A DNA stretch of 64,000 nt from Candidatus Polarisedimenticolia bacterium. GTDB taxonomy: Bacteria; Acidobacteriota; Polarisedimenticolia; Gp22-AA2. A program made the position numbers and the translations under genes. The stretch covers positions 18,703-82,702 of the forward strand of contig DASYUH010000086.1 in NCBI GenBank assembly GCA_036001465.1, in the 5' to 3' direction. The stretch's first letter is position 1. Each line of letters begins with the position of its first letter. Positions 10,806-18,880 of this stretch are shown here, piece after piece. Below the pieces are notes generated by a model. That model did not search any database, was not told the origin of the DNA, and saw nothing but the letters and a program-made list of their open reading frames with translations.

Positions 10806-12190
10806 TCGTCGACGACGAGAAGGGGATGCGCGACTTCCTCTCGATTCTCCTGAAGAAGGAGGGGTACGCCGTGGCCCAGTCCGAGTCCGCGGACAGGGCG
10901 GCGGAGCAGATCGGCAAGGGGGAATTCGACCTGATCATCAGCGACATCTCCATGCCGGGCAAGTCGGGGCTCGAGGTCCTGAAGCAGACCAAGGCCGCGA
11001 ACCCGGACACGCCCGTGATCCTGATCACCGCCTATGCCTCGACCGAGAGCGCCATCGAGGCCCTGAAGCTCGGGGCCTACGACTACATCGTCAAGCCGTT
11101 CGACGTCGAGGAAATGAAGGCCGTCGTGCGCAACGCCCTGGAGAAGCGCCGGCTGGAGCACGAGAACCGGGCGCTGAAGCGGGAGCTGAAGGAAAAGCTG
11201 CGCTTCGACGAGATGGTGGGGGACGGCGCCCGGATGCGCGAGGTCTTCGATCTCATCGCCAAGATCGCCCCGACCAACAGCACCGTCCTGGTCTCGGGCG
11301 AGTCGGGAACGGGGAAGGAGCTGGTGGCCCGCGCCATCCACGCGGGAAGCCCCTGCCGGGACCGTCCCTTCGTCTCGATCAACTGCGGGGCGCTGCCGGA
11401 CGAGCTCCTCGAGAGCGAGCTCTTCGGCCACACGCGCGGATCGTTCACCGGGGCGGTGGCGGCCAAGAAGGGGCTGTTCGAAGTCGCCGACGGCGGCACC
11501 ATCTTCCTGGACGAGATCGGCGACACGACCCCGGCGATGCAGATCAAGCTCCTGCGCGTTCTCCAGGAGCGCCGCATCCGGCGGGTCGGCGGCACGGACG
11601 AGATCGAGGTCAACGTGCGCGTCCTCGCGGCGACCAACCAGGACCTCGAGCAGATGGTCAAGCAGAAGCGCTTCCGCGAGGATCTGTACTACCGCATCAA
11701 CGTCATCCAGATCCGGATGCCGGCGCTCCGGGAGAAGCCGGAGGACATTCCCAAGCTGGCGCTGCACTTCCTGATCAAGTACAGCCGGATCATGGGCAAG
11801 AAGATCACGCGCATCAACGAGGACGCGATGAGCCGGCTGACCGCGCACGACTGGCCGGGGAACGTCCGCGAGCTGGAGAACGTCCTCGAAAGGGCCGTGG
11901 CGCTGGAGACCTCCGACGCCATCACCGTGGAGAGCCTGTCGCGCGACGTGAAGAGCGGCGGCCGGCCCCCCCAGGAATTCCCGCTGGCGCTCGGTGACGG
12001 CGGCATCGACCTCGAGCGCCAGCTCGAGCGGCTGCGCGAGCACTACATGGACGAGGCGCTCCGCCGTGCCCAGGGCGTCCAGACGAAGGCGGCGGAGATT
12101 CTCGGGATGAGCTTCCGCTCGTTCCGCTATTTCGCCAAGAAGTACCGCCTCCTGGACGGGCGCAAGGAGTCCCGGGCCGACGTGGGCTGA
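10790..12190 (+). CDS. pilR: sigma-54-dependent response regulator PilR
   Basis: PilR is the NtrC-family activator that turns on pilA through RNA polymerase-sigma-54. The 466-residue protein has a receiver domain (residues 1-115, with the acceptor Asp in LIISDISMPG), an AAA+ domain with Walker A GESGTGKE near residue 170, a sigma-54 contact loop reading GSFTGA (Ser variant of GAFTGA) near 217 and Walker B GGTIFLDEIGD near 238, and a C-terminal Fis-type helix-turn-helix (TKAAEILGMSFRSFRYFAKKY). The start is a GTG at 10790 with GGAGGAGAG upstream. Its probable targets are the two sigma-54 promoters at 16602 and 43666. Confidence 0.95.
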   Translation: MDRVLIVDDEKGMRDFLSILLKKEGYAVAQSESADRAAEQIGKGEFDLIISDISMPGKSGLEVLKQTKAANPDTPVILITAYASTESAIEALKLGAYDYIVKPFDVEEMKAVVRNALEKRRLEHENRALKRELKEKLRFDEMVGDGARMREVFDLIAKIAPTNSTVLVSGESGTGKELVARAIHAGSPCRDRPFVSINCGALPDELLESELFGHTRGSFTGAVAAKKGLFEVADGGTIFLDEIGDTTPAMQIKLLRVLQERRIRRVGGTDEIEVNVRVLAATNQDLEQMVKQKRFREDLYYRINVIQIRMPALREKPEDIPKLALHFLIKYSRIMGKKITRINEDAMSRLTAHDWPGNVRELENVLERAVALETSDAITVESLSRDVKSGGRPPQEFPLALGDGGIDLERQLERLREHYMDEALRRAQGVQTKAAEILGMSFRSFRYFAKKYRLLDGRKESRADVG

Positions 12191-12215
12191 TTCCAGAACC
12201 TCTGCGAGGCGACGC

Positions 12216-14633
12216 GTGCCGGCGAACCATGCGGGGAACGACCGGGCCGGGGCGCGCCTGCAGGCGGTGCTTCCGTGGACCCTCCTCGCGCTCCTCCTGC
12301 TGCTGGCGTTTCACGGCGCCCTGGGAGGACGCCTCTTCTACCTGCGCGACATCTCCCAGAACCACGCGCCGCTGCGCGCGTACGTGACCGAGCGCCTCGG
12401 CGCCGGCTCGCTCCCGCTGTGGGATCCGTATCATGGCGGAGGCACGCCGCTCCTCGCGAATCCGAACGCGCTCGTCTTCCATCCCATCACCCTGCTGTTC
12501 TTCATCCTGCCGTTCCACGTCGCCTTCACCCTGTCGATCGTCCTGCAGTTCGTCCTGCTGGCTGCGGGAGGGTACCTGCTGGGCCGGGCCGTGGGCCTGG
12601 GGCGTGAAGCCTCTGCGCTGGCCGCGGGCGTCCTGTCCCTGTCGGGTCCCGCGGCGTCTCTCGCCAGCATGCAGAACCTCCTGTCCGCGGCCGCCTGGGT
12701 GCCGCTGGCGCTCTGGGCCTTCCTGCGGGGTCTGCAGCCGGGCCGTCGCTGGCTCCTTGCGCCGGCCGCCCTGTGCGCCGCGGTCGTCCTGGTGGCGGCG
12801 GAGCCGGCCTCGCTCCTGGCGCTGGCTCTCGTCGGCGCCGTTCTCGGGACGACCTCGAGGGCCGCGGCCGGGCGGACCGCCGCTCCGCTCGCCGCGCTCG
12901 GCGCCCTCTCGCTCGTCCTGATCCTGGCGGTCTTCCTGGCCGCCGCCCAGATCCTCCCGGCCCGCGCCCTCCTGCCCCTGGCGGAACGCGGGGCGGGGTT
13001 CGGGGCGGCGGAGGGGATGAAGTGGTCGCTCGCTCCGGCGCGGCTCTTCGAGGCGGTCCTGCCGCGGCTGTTCGGCGATCCGACGCGCCTGTCGCCGGCC
13101 GCCTGGTGGGGAGGGTTCCTGTTCGAGGGGCACTATCCGTTCCTGCTGTCGCTCTACGTCGGCGCCATCCCCGCCGTCCTCGCGCTGATCGGCGCCCTGC
13201 ACCGGGGCGGTGACGGCGCGCGCCGCCGGGGACTCGCGGCGGCGGCCGCGTCGGCGCTCCTGCTCGCCCTCGGAGCCCACAGCGCCCTGTACCGGGGTCT
13301 GTTTCATGCCGTTGGCCCTCTCCGGCAGGTACGCTATCCGGAGCGATTCGTGCTCGTGGCCCTCCTGGCGCTGGCGCTTCTTGCCGGATACGGCCTCGAC
13401 CGGTTGCGGTCCGGCCCTCCGTCGAGGCGCGCCGCCCTCGCGGCGGTGGCCGCGGCGACGGGGGCCTTCGCCCTGACGGCCGCGGTCGCCACGCCCCCTC
13501 TCGCCGACCGGATGCTCGCGGCCGTCGCGCAGGTCCCGGCGTTCTTTCTCGCCTCCGAGGCGGCGCCCGTGGTCCGCGGTGGCCTGCTTCGATCGGCCCT
13601 GTGGGCCTTCGCGGAGACGGCCTTCCTGGCGGCCATCGCCGTCTCCCTGCTGGGGCGCCACCGGCCCTTCCTGGCACGGGGCATCGGGTGGGTGGTGGTT
13701 CTCGTCTCGGGGGGCTCGATGATCCTCGCCGCGGCCCCCGCGCTGTCCAGCGCGGCCCCCGGCTGGCTGTCCGCCCCCTCGCCGCTGGCTGTGGTCGTCG
13801 GCCACGAGGCGTCGGCGCCGCGGCTGCACCATGCCGCGCGGCCGCCCGACCTGAGCGTCTGGGCAAAAACCGACGAGCTGATCTGGGGCTATCGGTTCGA
13901 CCGCTTCGCCTACGCGCTGTACACGGGGCATCCCGAGCACGTGCCGACGGCCCTGGATGCCGCGACCGACCGGATGGACCTGAAAGACAGCGCCGACCTC
14001 GGCCGGGCCCTGGCCCGGCTCCCGTCCGCGGCGCGGGTCCGGGCGCTCGCCGCCTGTCGGGTGGGGCTCCTCCTGTCGTTCGCCCCCCCCGAGGACGGGG
14101 GACTCCTGGACGGGCCGATCCTGGAAGGATTCAGCCGGCCCCCCCTGCGCGTCTACCGGGTGCCCGGTGTGGTGCCGCGCGTGCGGTGGGTCGGACGGGC
14201 GCGGCCGCTGCCGCCCGGCCGATCGCTGGCGGACGTCCTGTCCGACACCGGCTATGATCCGAACCGTGAAGTCCTCATCGAGGGGCTCGAGGCGGCGATC
14301 GGGGAGGAGACGCCCCGTCCGGGCGGCCCCGGCGCTGCGTCGGTCGCCTTGGAGTCGCCGGAGCGCCTGGTGCTCACCGTGTCCGCCCTGGAACCCGGTT
14401 TCGTGGTGGTCGCGGACGCCTTCGCGCCCGGGTGGCAGGCGATCCTGGACGGACGGACCGTTCCGATCCTGCGGGCCGACGGGCTGTTCCGGGCGGTGGC
14501 GGTCGCCGCGGGACGGCACGAGCTGGAGATGGTATATCGACCGGCGGAGGTCAGGGCAGGCCTGGGACTCAGCCTCGCGGCCCTCCTCGTGACGGCGCTC
14601 CTCGGAATCACCGCCGCGGCGAGGAGACTGTGA
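12216..14633 (+). CDS. YfhO-family multi-pass membrane protein
   Basis: This 805-residue protein has a dozen or more hydrophobic segments and an N-terminal luminal motif typical of the YfhO/GT-C-like family: YLRDISQNHAPLR followed by LPLWDPYHGGGTPLLANP (about residues 40-85). The C-terminal 150 residues form a soluble beta-rich domain (VADAFAPGWQAILDGR), also characteristic. YfhO-type proteins are implicated in glycosylation of lipid-linked or surface polymers. The start is a GTG at 12216, and the stop overlaps the next gene (GTGA). Lying between pilR and pilA, it may act in surface glycan or pilin modification; that is inference. Confidence 0.8.
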   Translation: MPANHAGNDRAGARLQAVLPWTLLALLLLLAFHGALGGRLFYLRDISQNHAPLRAYVTERLGAGSLPLWDPYHGGGTPLLANPNALVFHPITLLFFILPFHVAFTLSIVLQFVLLAAGGYLLGRAVGLGREASALAAGVLSLSGPAASLASMQNLLSAAAWVPLALWAFLRGLQPGRRWLLAPAALCAAVVLVAAEPASLLALALVGAVLGTTSRAAAGRTAAPLAALGALSLVLILAVFLAAAQILPARALLPLAERGAGFGAAEGMKWSLAPARLFEAVLPRLFGDPTRLSPAAWWGGFLFEGHYPFLLSLYVGAIPAVLALIGALHRGGDGARRRGLAAAAASALLLALGAHSALYRGLFHAVGPLRQVRYPERFVLVALLALALLAGYGLDRLRSGPPSRRAALAAVAAATGAFALTAAVATPPLADRMLAAVAQVPAFFLASEAAPVVRGGLLRSALWAFAETAFLAAIAVSLLGRHRPFLARGIGWVVVLVSGGSMILAAAPALSSAAPGWLSAPSPLAVVVGHEASAPRLHHAARPPDLSVWAKTDELIWGYRFDRFAYALYTGHPEHVPTALDAATDRMDLKDSADLGRALARLPSAARVRALAACRVGLLLSFAPPEDGGLLDGPILEGFSRPPLRVYRVPGVVPRVRWVGRARPLPPGRSLADVLSDTGYDPNREVLIEGLEAAIGEETPRPGGPGAASVALESPERLVLTVSALEPGFVVVADAFAPGWQAILDGRTVPILRADGLFRAVAVAAGRHELEMVYRPAEVRAGLGLSLAALLVTALLGITAAARRL

Positions 14634-16450
14634 CGGACCCCGGCACGCGCGGCGACCGGATCCTCCTCGTCCTCCTCCTGGCGCTCGTGGCGCTCGCCTC
14701 CGCGTGGAGCCCGATCCGCAACTATGACTACTGGTGGCATCTGAAGACAGGCGCCCTCATCCTCGAGACGGGACACGTCCCGCGCGCCGATCCGTTTTCC
14801 TTCACCGCGCGCGGGGAGCCGTGGGTCGACCACGAATGGCTGTTCCAGGTCGCGTCCTATCTCGGGCACCGGGAGCTGGGACCCGCCGCGCTCGTCGCGA
14901 TCAAGGCTCTCCTCGTCCTGGGCCTCGCCCTCCTCATGGCGCACCACGCTCGCCGCGAGGGGCACCTGGCGGCCGGCACGGCCATCCTGACGTCAACCGC
15001 TCTTCTGGGCGCCTCCTTTCGCTTCGACGTGCGGCCCGAGCTGGTGAGTCTTCTGGCGCTGCCGCTCATCGTCTGGCTGGCGATCCGCGCGCGGGACCCC
15101 GGCCCAAATCGGCTCCTGTGGTTCGTGCCGGCAGTCGTCGTCCTCTGGTCGAACCTCCACCCCGGGGTGATCCTGGCGCCCCTGGTGCTCGCGGCCGGAA
15201 GCGCTGTGACCTTCCTGTGGGAACGCCTCGAGCTCCGGGCCGCGGGGGCGGAGCGAAGGGAGCCGCGCGGTCGCTTCGCGCCGCGGCTGGCGCTGACCGC
15301 GGCCGCCGCTGCGCTGTGCGCCGCGGCCAACCCGTACGGCTTCCGGATCTACGAAGTCCCCGTGCACCTGTCGCGCCTTCTCGCGTCGCTGCCGTCCCCC
15401 AACCTGGAGTGGGCCCGGCCACGAGTCGCCGACTTCCCGCTGTTCTACGGAGCCGCCGCCCTGACGGTGATCGTCCTGCTGGCCGCGGGGCGGCGCCTCG
15501 ATCCGATTGCCGCGCCGGCGCTCGCGCTCTCGGGATTGCTGGCGGCCGCGCACCTGCGAAACATCGGGCTGTTCTTCGTCCTTCTCCCGTTCGGCCTCGC
15601 GCGCCCGGCCCGCGCCGTCTCGGATCGGCTCGCAGCGAGCGCGCCGGCACGCTGGCTGGCGTCCCTGCGGCCGGCGGCCCGGTCGTCCGGCGAGGCTCCG
15701 CCGTTGCCCGGCATCCGGCCCCGCTTCATCCTGGCCGTCCTGGTTTTTCTGACAGCCGTCCCGCTCCTCACCGTCCTGCCGCCGCAGACCGCGTGGGGGC
15801 TCGGGGTCGCTCCGGACAACGAGCCGTCCCGGGCGGTCGATTTTCTCGATCGGGAGGGGCTCGGCCGGCGCCTGTACAACGACGTCCGCTTCGGCGGCTA
15901 TCTCATCTGGAGACGCTTCCCGGAACATCCCGTGTTCATCGACGGACGGAATGAGGTCTATCCGCGGCTCCTGCGGGAGGTCTTCGCCTCGCTCAACGAC
16001 TCGCGGGCCTGGCAGGCCTTCCTGGAGGGGCACGGCATCGACGCCGCCTTGGTGCGCTATTCCCCGGCACTCGAACGGGTCATGATCCCGGGAGCGAACG
16101 GGCGCCCCGACCGAGTGCTCGAGCGCGCCTTCTCCGCAAACCATTTCCCCCGGCAGGATTGGGCGCTGGTCTACTGGGACGATGACGCGATGATCTTCGC
16201 GCGCCGTACGCCTGCGAACGACGGCGTGATCGCCCGCCTGGAGTACCGGGCGGTCCAGCCCGAGGACTGGCTGTACGTCCTGGCAGGTGTCCTGGCCCGC
16301 CGCGTCGATCCGGGCCCGATCGTGAAGGATCTGGAGCGGAAGCTCCGCGAGGAGCCGGGCTCGGTCCGCGCCCGGTTCCTGCTCGCGAAGTTCCAGGGAG
16401 TCCTGGAGACGACGAAGAACGACGCCATCGCCCCGCTTCCGGGGAGGTGA
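14630..16450 (+). CDS. GT-C-like multi-pass membrane protein
   Basis: This 606-residue protein has an N-terminal membrane anchor, the motif DYWWHLKTGALI, and then DPFSFTARGEPWVDHEWL in the first periplasmic loop (about residues 35-75). That acidic/aromatic loop is the layout seen in GT-C type lipid-phosphosugar transferases. About ten hydrophobic segments follow, then a soluble C-terminal domain with LYNDVRFGGYLIW and VFIDGRNEVYP. I cannot assign donor or acceptor. The GTG start at 14630 overlaps the preceding stop and has GAGGAG upstream. Its last bases overlap the start of the dyad upstream of pilA. Confidence 0.7.
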   Translation: MTDPGTRGDRILLVLLLALVALASAWSPIRNYDYWWHLKTGALILETGHVPRADPFSFTARGEPWVDHEWLFQVASYLGHRELGPAALVAIKALLVLGLALLMAHHARREGHLAAGTAILTSTALLGASFRFDVRPELVSLLALPLIVWLAIRARDPGPNRLLWFVPAVVVLWSNLHPGVILAPLVLAAGSAVTFLWERLELRAAGAERREPRGRFAPRLALTAAAAALCAAANPYGFRIYEVPVHLSRLLASLPSPNLEWARPRVADFPLFYGAAALTVIVLLAAGRRLDPIAAPALALSGLLAAAHLRNIGLFFVLLPFGLARPARAVSDRLAASAPARWLASLRPAARSSGEAPPLPGIRPRFILAVLVFLTAVPLLTVLPPQTAWGLGVAPDNEPSRAVDFLDREGLGRRLYNDVRFGGYLIWRRFPEHPVFIDGRNEVYPRLLREVFASLNDSRAWQAFLEGHGIDAALVRYSPALERVMIPGANGRPDRVLERAFSANHFPRQDWALVYWDDDAMIFARRTPANDGVIARLEYRAVQPEDWLYVLAGVLARRVDPGPIVKDLERKLREEPGSVRARFLLAKFQGVLETTKNDAIAPLPGR

Positions 16451-16462
16451 CAGACAGTGTCA
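16448..16462. promoter_or_regulatory. dyad upstream of pilA sigma-54 promoter (activator site candidate)
   Basis: A perfect inverted repeat TGACA-GACAG-TGTCA lies about 140-150 bases upstream of the -24/-12 promoter of pilA, a usual distance for an enhancer bound by an NtrC-family activator. A further CTGTC lies at 16471-16475. Pseudomonas PilR sites contain (C/G)TGTC, and GTGTC and CTGTC are both present here. Binding by this PilR is inference. Confidence 0.45.
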
Positions 16463-16601
16463 GCGGGCGTCTGTCCACCTGACGAATCTTGTTAATATCG
16501 GCCGGCCGGGCCCTGCGATACGGCGTTTCGAGTTCGAAACCGGCGGAGCAACCTCACGTGATCCAGTTACTTGCAATGGCCATCCCGGCCGCGCCTCCGC
16601 G

Positions 16602-16617
16602 TGGCATCCGGCTTGCT
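16602..16617 (+). promoter_or_regulatory. sigma-54 promoter of pilA
   Basis: The sequence TGGCAT-CCGGC-TTGCT matches the sigma-54 consensus TGGCAC-N5-TTGCW, with GG (16603-16604) and GC (16615-16616) exactly 10 bases apart. The predicted start of transcription is about 12 bases beyond the GC, near 16628, about 20 bases before the pilA ATG and just before its AAAGGAGG Shine-Dalgarno. PilR-dependent sigma-54 transcription of pilA is known in Pseudomonas and Myxococcus. Confidence 0.85.
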
Positions 16618-16648
16618 CTAGGTAGGGTGCCGAAAGGAGGCAACTCGA

Positions 16649-17101
16649 ATGCGCAAGGAGAAAGGCTTCACACTGATCGAGCTCCTGATCGTTGTGGCAA
16701 TCATCGGGATCATCGCGGCCATCGCGATACCGAACCTGCTGAATGCCATCGACCGGGGCAAGCAGAAGAGGACGATGGCCGATATGCGGTCGCTCGGTAC
16801 GTCGATCGAGTCCTACGCGGTAGACAACAACTTCTACCCGAAGGGCATGGCCAGCATCGCGGCGGCGGCCCTCAGCACGCACGTGTCCCCGATCTACATC
16901 AAGACGGTGCCGTCGACCGACGGCTGGAACAACGCGTGGGACGTCGACTCGACCGCGACCGGCGCGCAGTACACGATCACGAGCCCGGCGAAGGACGGCA
17001 CGCAGGGTGTGCAGACGGGCGGCCAGACCGGCGACTTCGTCTGCGACATTCTGTTCGCCAACGGCCAGTTCTTCCAGTGGCCGCAGGGTACCCAGACCTA
17101 A
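16649..17101 (+). CDS. pilA: type IV pilin PilA (GspG-like major pilin)
   Basis: PilA is the major pilus subunit. The 150-residue prepilin has a short charged leader cleaved after Gly6 (MRKEKG/FTLIE), N-methylatable Phe+1 and Glu+5, and the hydrophobic stalk helix LLIVVAIIGIIAAIAIPNLL. The head has the GspG-like features SYAVDNNFYP and VPSTDGWNNAWD, and only one Cys (near the end), so there is no C-terminal disulfide loop. A strong AAAGGAGG Shine-Dalgarno and a sigma-54 promoter precede it, and an intrinsic terminator follows, so it forms its own high-output transcription unit. Prepilin peptidase is encoded 24 kb downstream. Confidence 0.96.
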   Translation: MRKEKGFTLIELLIVVAIIGIIAAIAIPNLLNAIDRGKQKRTMADMRSLGTSIESYAVDNNFYPKGMASIAAAALSTHVSPIYIKTVPSTDGWNNAWDVDSTATGAQYTITSPAKDGTQGVQTGGQTGDFVCDILFANGQFFQWPQGTQT

Positions 17102-17123
17102 AGGTCCGGGCACCGAGAATCAG

Positions 17124-17159
17124 GCGGGCGGCGCCTCCACGGGCCGCCCGCATTTTTTT
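17124..17159 (+). terminator. intrinsic terminator after pilA
   Basis: A perfect 9-base-pair stem, GCGGGCGGC (17124-17132) with GCCGCCCGC (17143-17151), has a 10-base loop and is followed by A and seven T (17153-17159). It lies 23 bases after the pilA stop, the clearest intrinsic terminator in the window. It separates strong pilA transcription from the ligase-like genes downstream. Confidence 0.93.
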
Positions 17160-17212
17160 GCGCGCGTCCCGGGCCGCCTCGAGCCGCCGCCCGAAGGCGC
17201 GGGGAGTGACCG

Positions 17213-18880
17213 GTGCCGCCTGATCCGATCCGGCCCGCCCGCGTCCCGCTCCTCGTTGCGGCGCTCGGCTGCGCCGTCCTGGCGCTGGCCGTGCTCCTCC
17301 CCCCCGAGATCGACCCGATCGCGGGCGCCGCGTGCAAGGCGCTCCTGGCCGCAGCGATCGGCCTCCTCGCCCTGGAGGGCGGGGATCGGCCGGCGTTTCT
17401 CCCGGCCTGGACCTGGGGCCTCCTGCCGTTCGCCATCGTGGCGATCGCGACCGCGGCCTGCCGCGCGCGCGCGCTGGATGAAGCGAGCGATGCCACGGCG
17501 CTCATCCTGGCCGCCCTGATCGGCCGCAGGATGGCGACGGAGCCCCGGGCTCGTGACGCCTTCGTCGGCCTGCTGGTGACTCTCGCCTGCGTCGCCGCCC
17601 TTCGCGCGGTCATGCAGCACCACGTGATCTACCCGATCGAGGCGGGCGCCCTGCGCGCCGGAGGAGGAGAGGGATCGGCCCTGGTCCTGGCGCGTCTCGA
17701 GGCGGGCCGCCCGTCCGGGCCCTTCACGCTCCCCGCCGCCCTGGGCGGGTTCCTCGCGATGAGTCTCCCCCTGACCCTCGCCCTGATGAGGCGCGCGCCC
17801 GGGACCGTCGCACGGGCCGGCATCCTCCTGGCGGCGCTGCTCCAGGGATACGCGCTCTTTCTGACCCGATCGGTCGGGGCGCTCCTGGCGACCACGGTCT
17901 CGATCGTCCTGGCGCTCCCGTTCATCGCTCCGGGGCGCCCGGCCCGGCTGCGCGCGGGCGTGCTGGCGCTGGCGATCGCCGGCGCGGCCTTCTTCCTGTA
18001 TGCGCGCCGCGGGGAGATCGGCTCGCCCGGCTCCGATCCATTCCTCCTGCGGGCGGGCAACTGGCGCGCCGCCGTGCTGATGATCCGCGATCATCCGCTG
18101 TTCGGCACCGGGCCGGGATCGTTCGGCACCTTCTACCCCCGGTACATCGAGCCCGGGATGAACGAGACGCGCTACGCGCACGATTCGTATCTTCAAGCCG
18201 TGGCCGGCTGGGGAGCGTGGGCGATCGTGCCTCTGATCCTGTTCGCCGCGGCCGTGGGGTCGCGGCTGCGCTCTGCCTGGCGCGCCGGCGGAGGAGACCT
18301 GCCGGTGCTCGCCGCCGGGGCGGCGTTCCTGGTGCACAACCTGATCGATTTCACCGCCTTCCTGCCGGGCGTGGCGCTGCCGGCGAGCGTACTTCTCGGG
18401 GCCGGCCTGGCGACCCAGGGGGACCGAGAGCGAACGTCACGACGAGCTCCGGCCGCCCTGGCGCTCGTCCTGGCCCTGGCGCTGCCGGCCCACGCCGTCG
18501 CGGGCGCCCTGTCCCGGAATCTGCTGAAGCGAGCGCAGGAGGCGGCCTCGGACGGGGAACCGGGGACGGCCCTGGCGCTGGCGCGCCTCGCGGCGGCCCG
18601 CCGTCCGTCCGATCCGTCCCCCCCGGCATTCATCTCGGAGTGGGTCCTGGCGCACGGCATGCGAGACATGGCGCTTGGGGCCGAAGGGGAGCGCGCCGCG
18701 CTCCTGGCCGCGAGGCTCGACCCGGAATCGGCCATCCGGCACTACACCCTGTCGCTCTACCACGCGGCCGCGGAACGCCCTGCCGATGCCTATCGCGAGC
18801 TGCTGGCGGCGCATCGCCTCTACCCGCTCAAGGAGCTTTACCGCGCGGGCCTGCGTCCGTTCGAGGCTCGAAACCGATGA
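17213..18880 (+). CDS. O-antigen ligase/polymerase-like (Wzy_C) membrane protein
   Basis: This 555-residue protein has about ten hydrophobic segments. Its Wzy_C signature sits in a large periplasmic loop: WRAAVLMIRDHPLFGTGPGSFGTFYPRY then AHDSYLQAVAGWG (about residues 285-335). The C-terminal 130 residues are helical and Ala-rich ([19 protein letters not shown]), resembling degenerate TPR units. Wzy_C enzymes polymerise or transfer lipid-linked oligosaccharide to lipid A or to protein (PilO/TfpO, PglL). It begins at a GTG with GGGGAG, directly after the pilA terminator. Polymerase, lipid A ligase and pilin oligosaccharyltransferase all remain possible. Confidence 0.78.
   Translation: MPPDPIRPARVPLLVAALGCAVLALAVLLPPEIDPIAGAACKALLAAAIGLLALEGGDRPAFLPAWTWGLLPFAIVAIATAACRARALDEASDATALILAALIGRRMATEPRARDAFVGLLVTLACVAALRAVMQHHVIYPIEAGALRAGGGEGSALVLARLEAGRPSGPFTLPAALGGFLAMSLPLTLALMRRAPGTVARAGILLAALLQGYALFLTRSVGALLATTVSIVLALPFIAPGRPARLRAGVLALAIAGAAFFLYARRGEIGSPGSDPFLLRAGNWRAAVLMIRDHPLFGTGPGSFGTFYPRYIEPGMNETRYAHDSYLQAVAGWGAWAIVPLILFAAAVGSRLRSAWRAGGGDLPVLAAGAAFLVHNLIDFTAFLPGVALPASVLLGAGLATQGDRERTSRRAPAALALVLALALPAHAVAGALSRNLLKRAQEAASDGEPGTALALARLAAARRPSDPSPPAFISEWVLAHGMRDMALGAEGERAALLAARLDPESAIRHYTLSLYHAAAERPADAYRELLAAHRLYPLKELYRAGLRPFEARNR

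Noticed and set aside
16571..16575. TTGCA before pilA as a sigma-54 -12 element
   Set aside because: There is no GG at the needed position 16561-16562; the perfect-spacing site 30 bases downstream is better.
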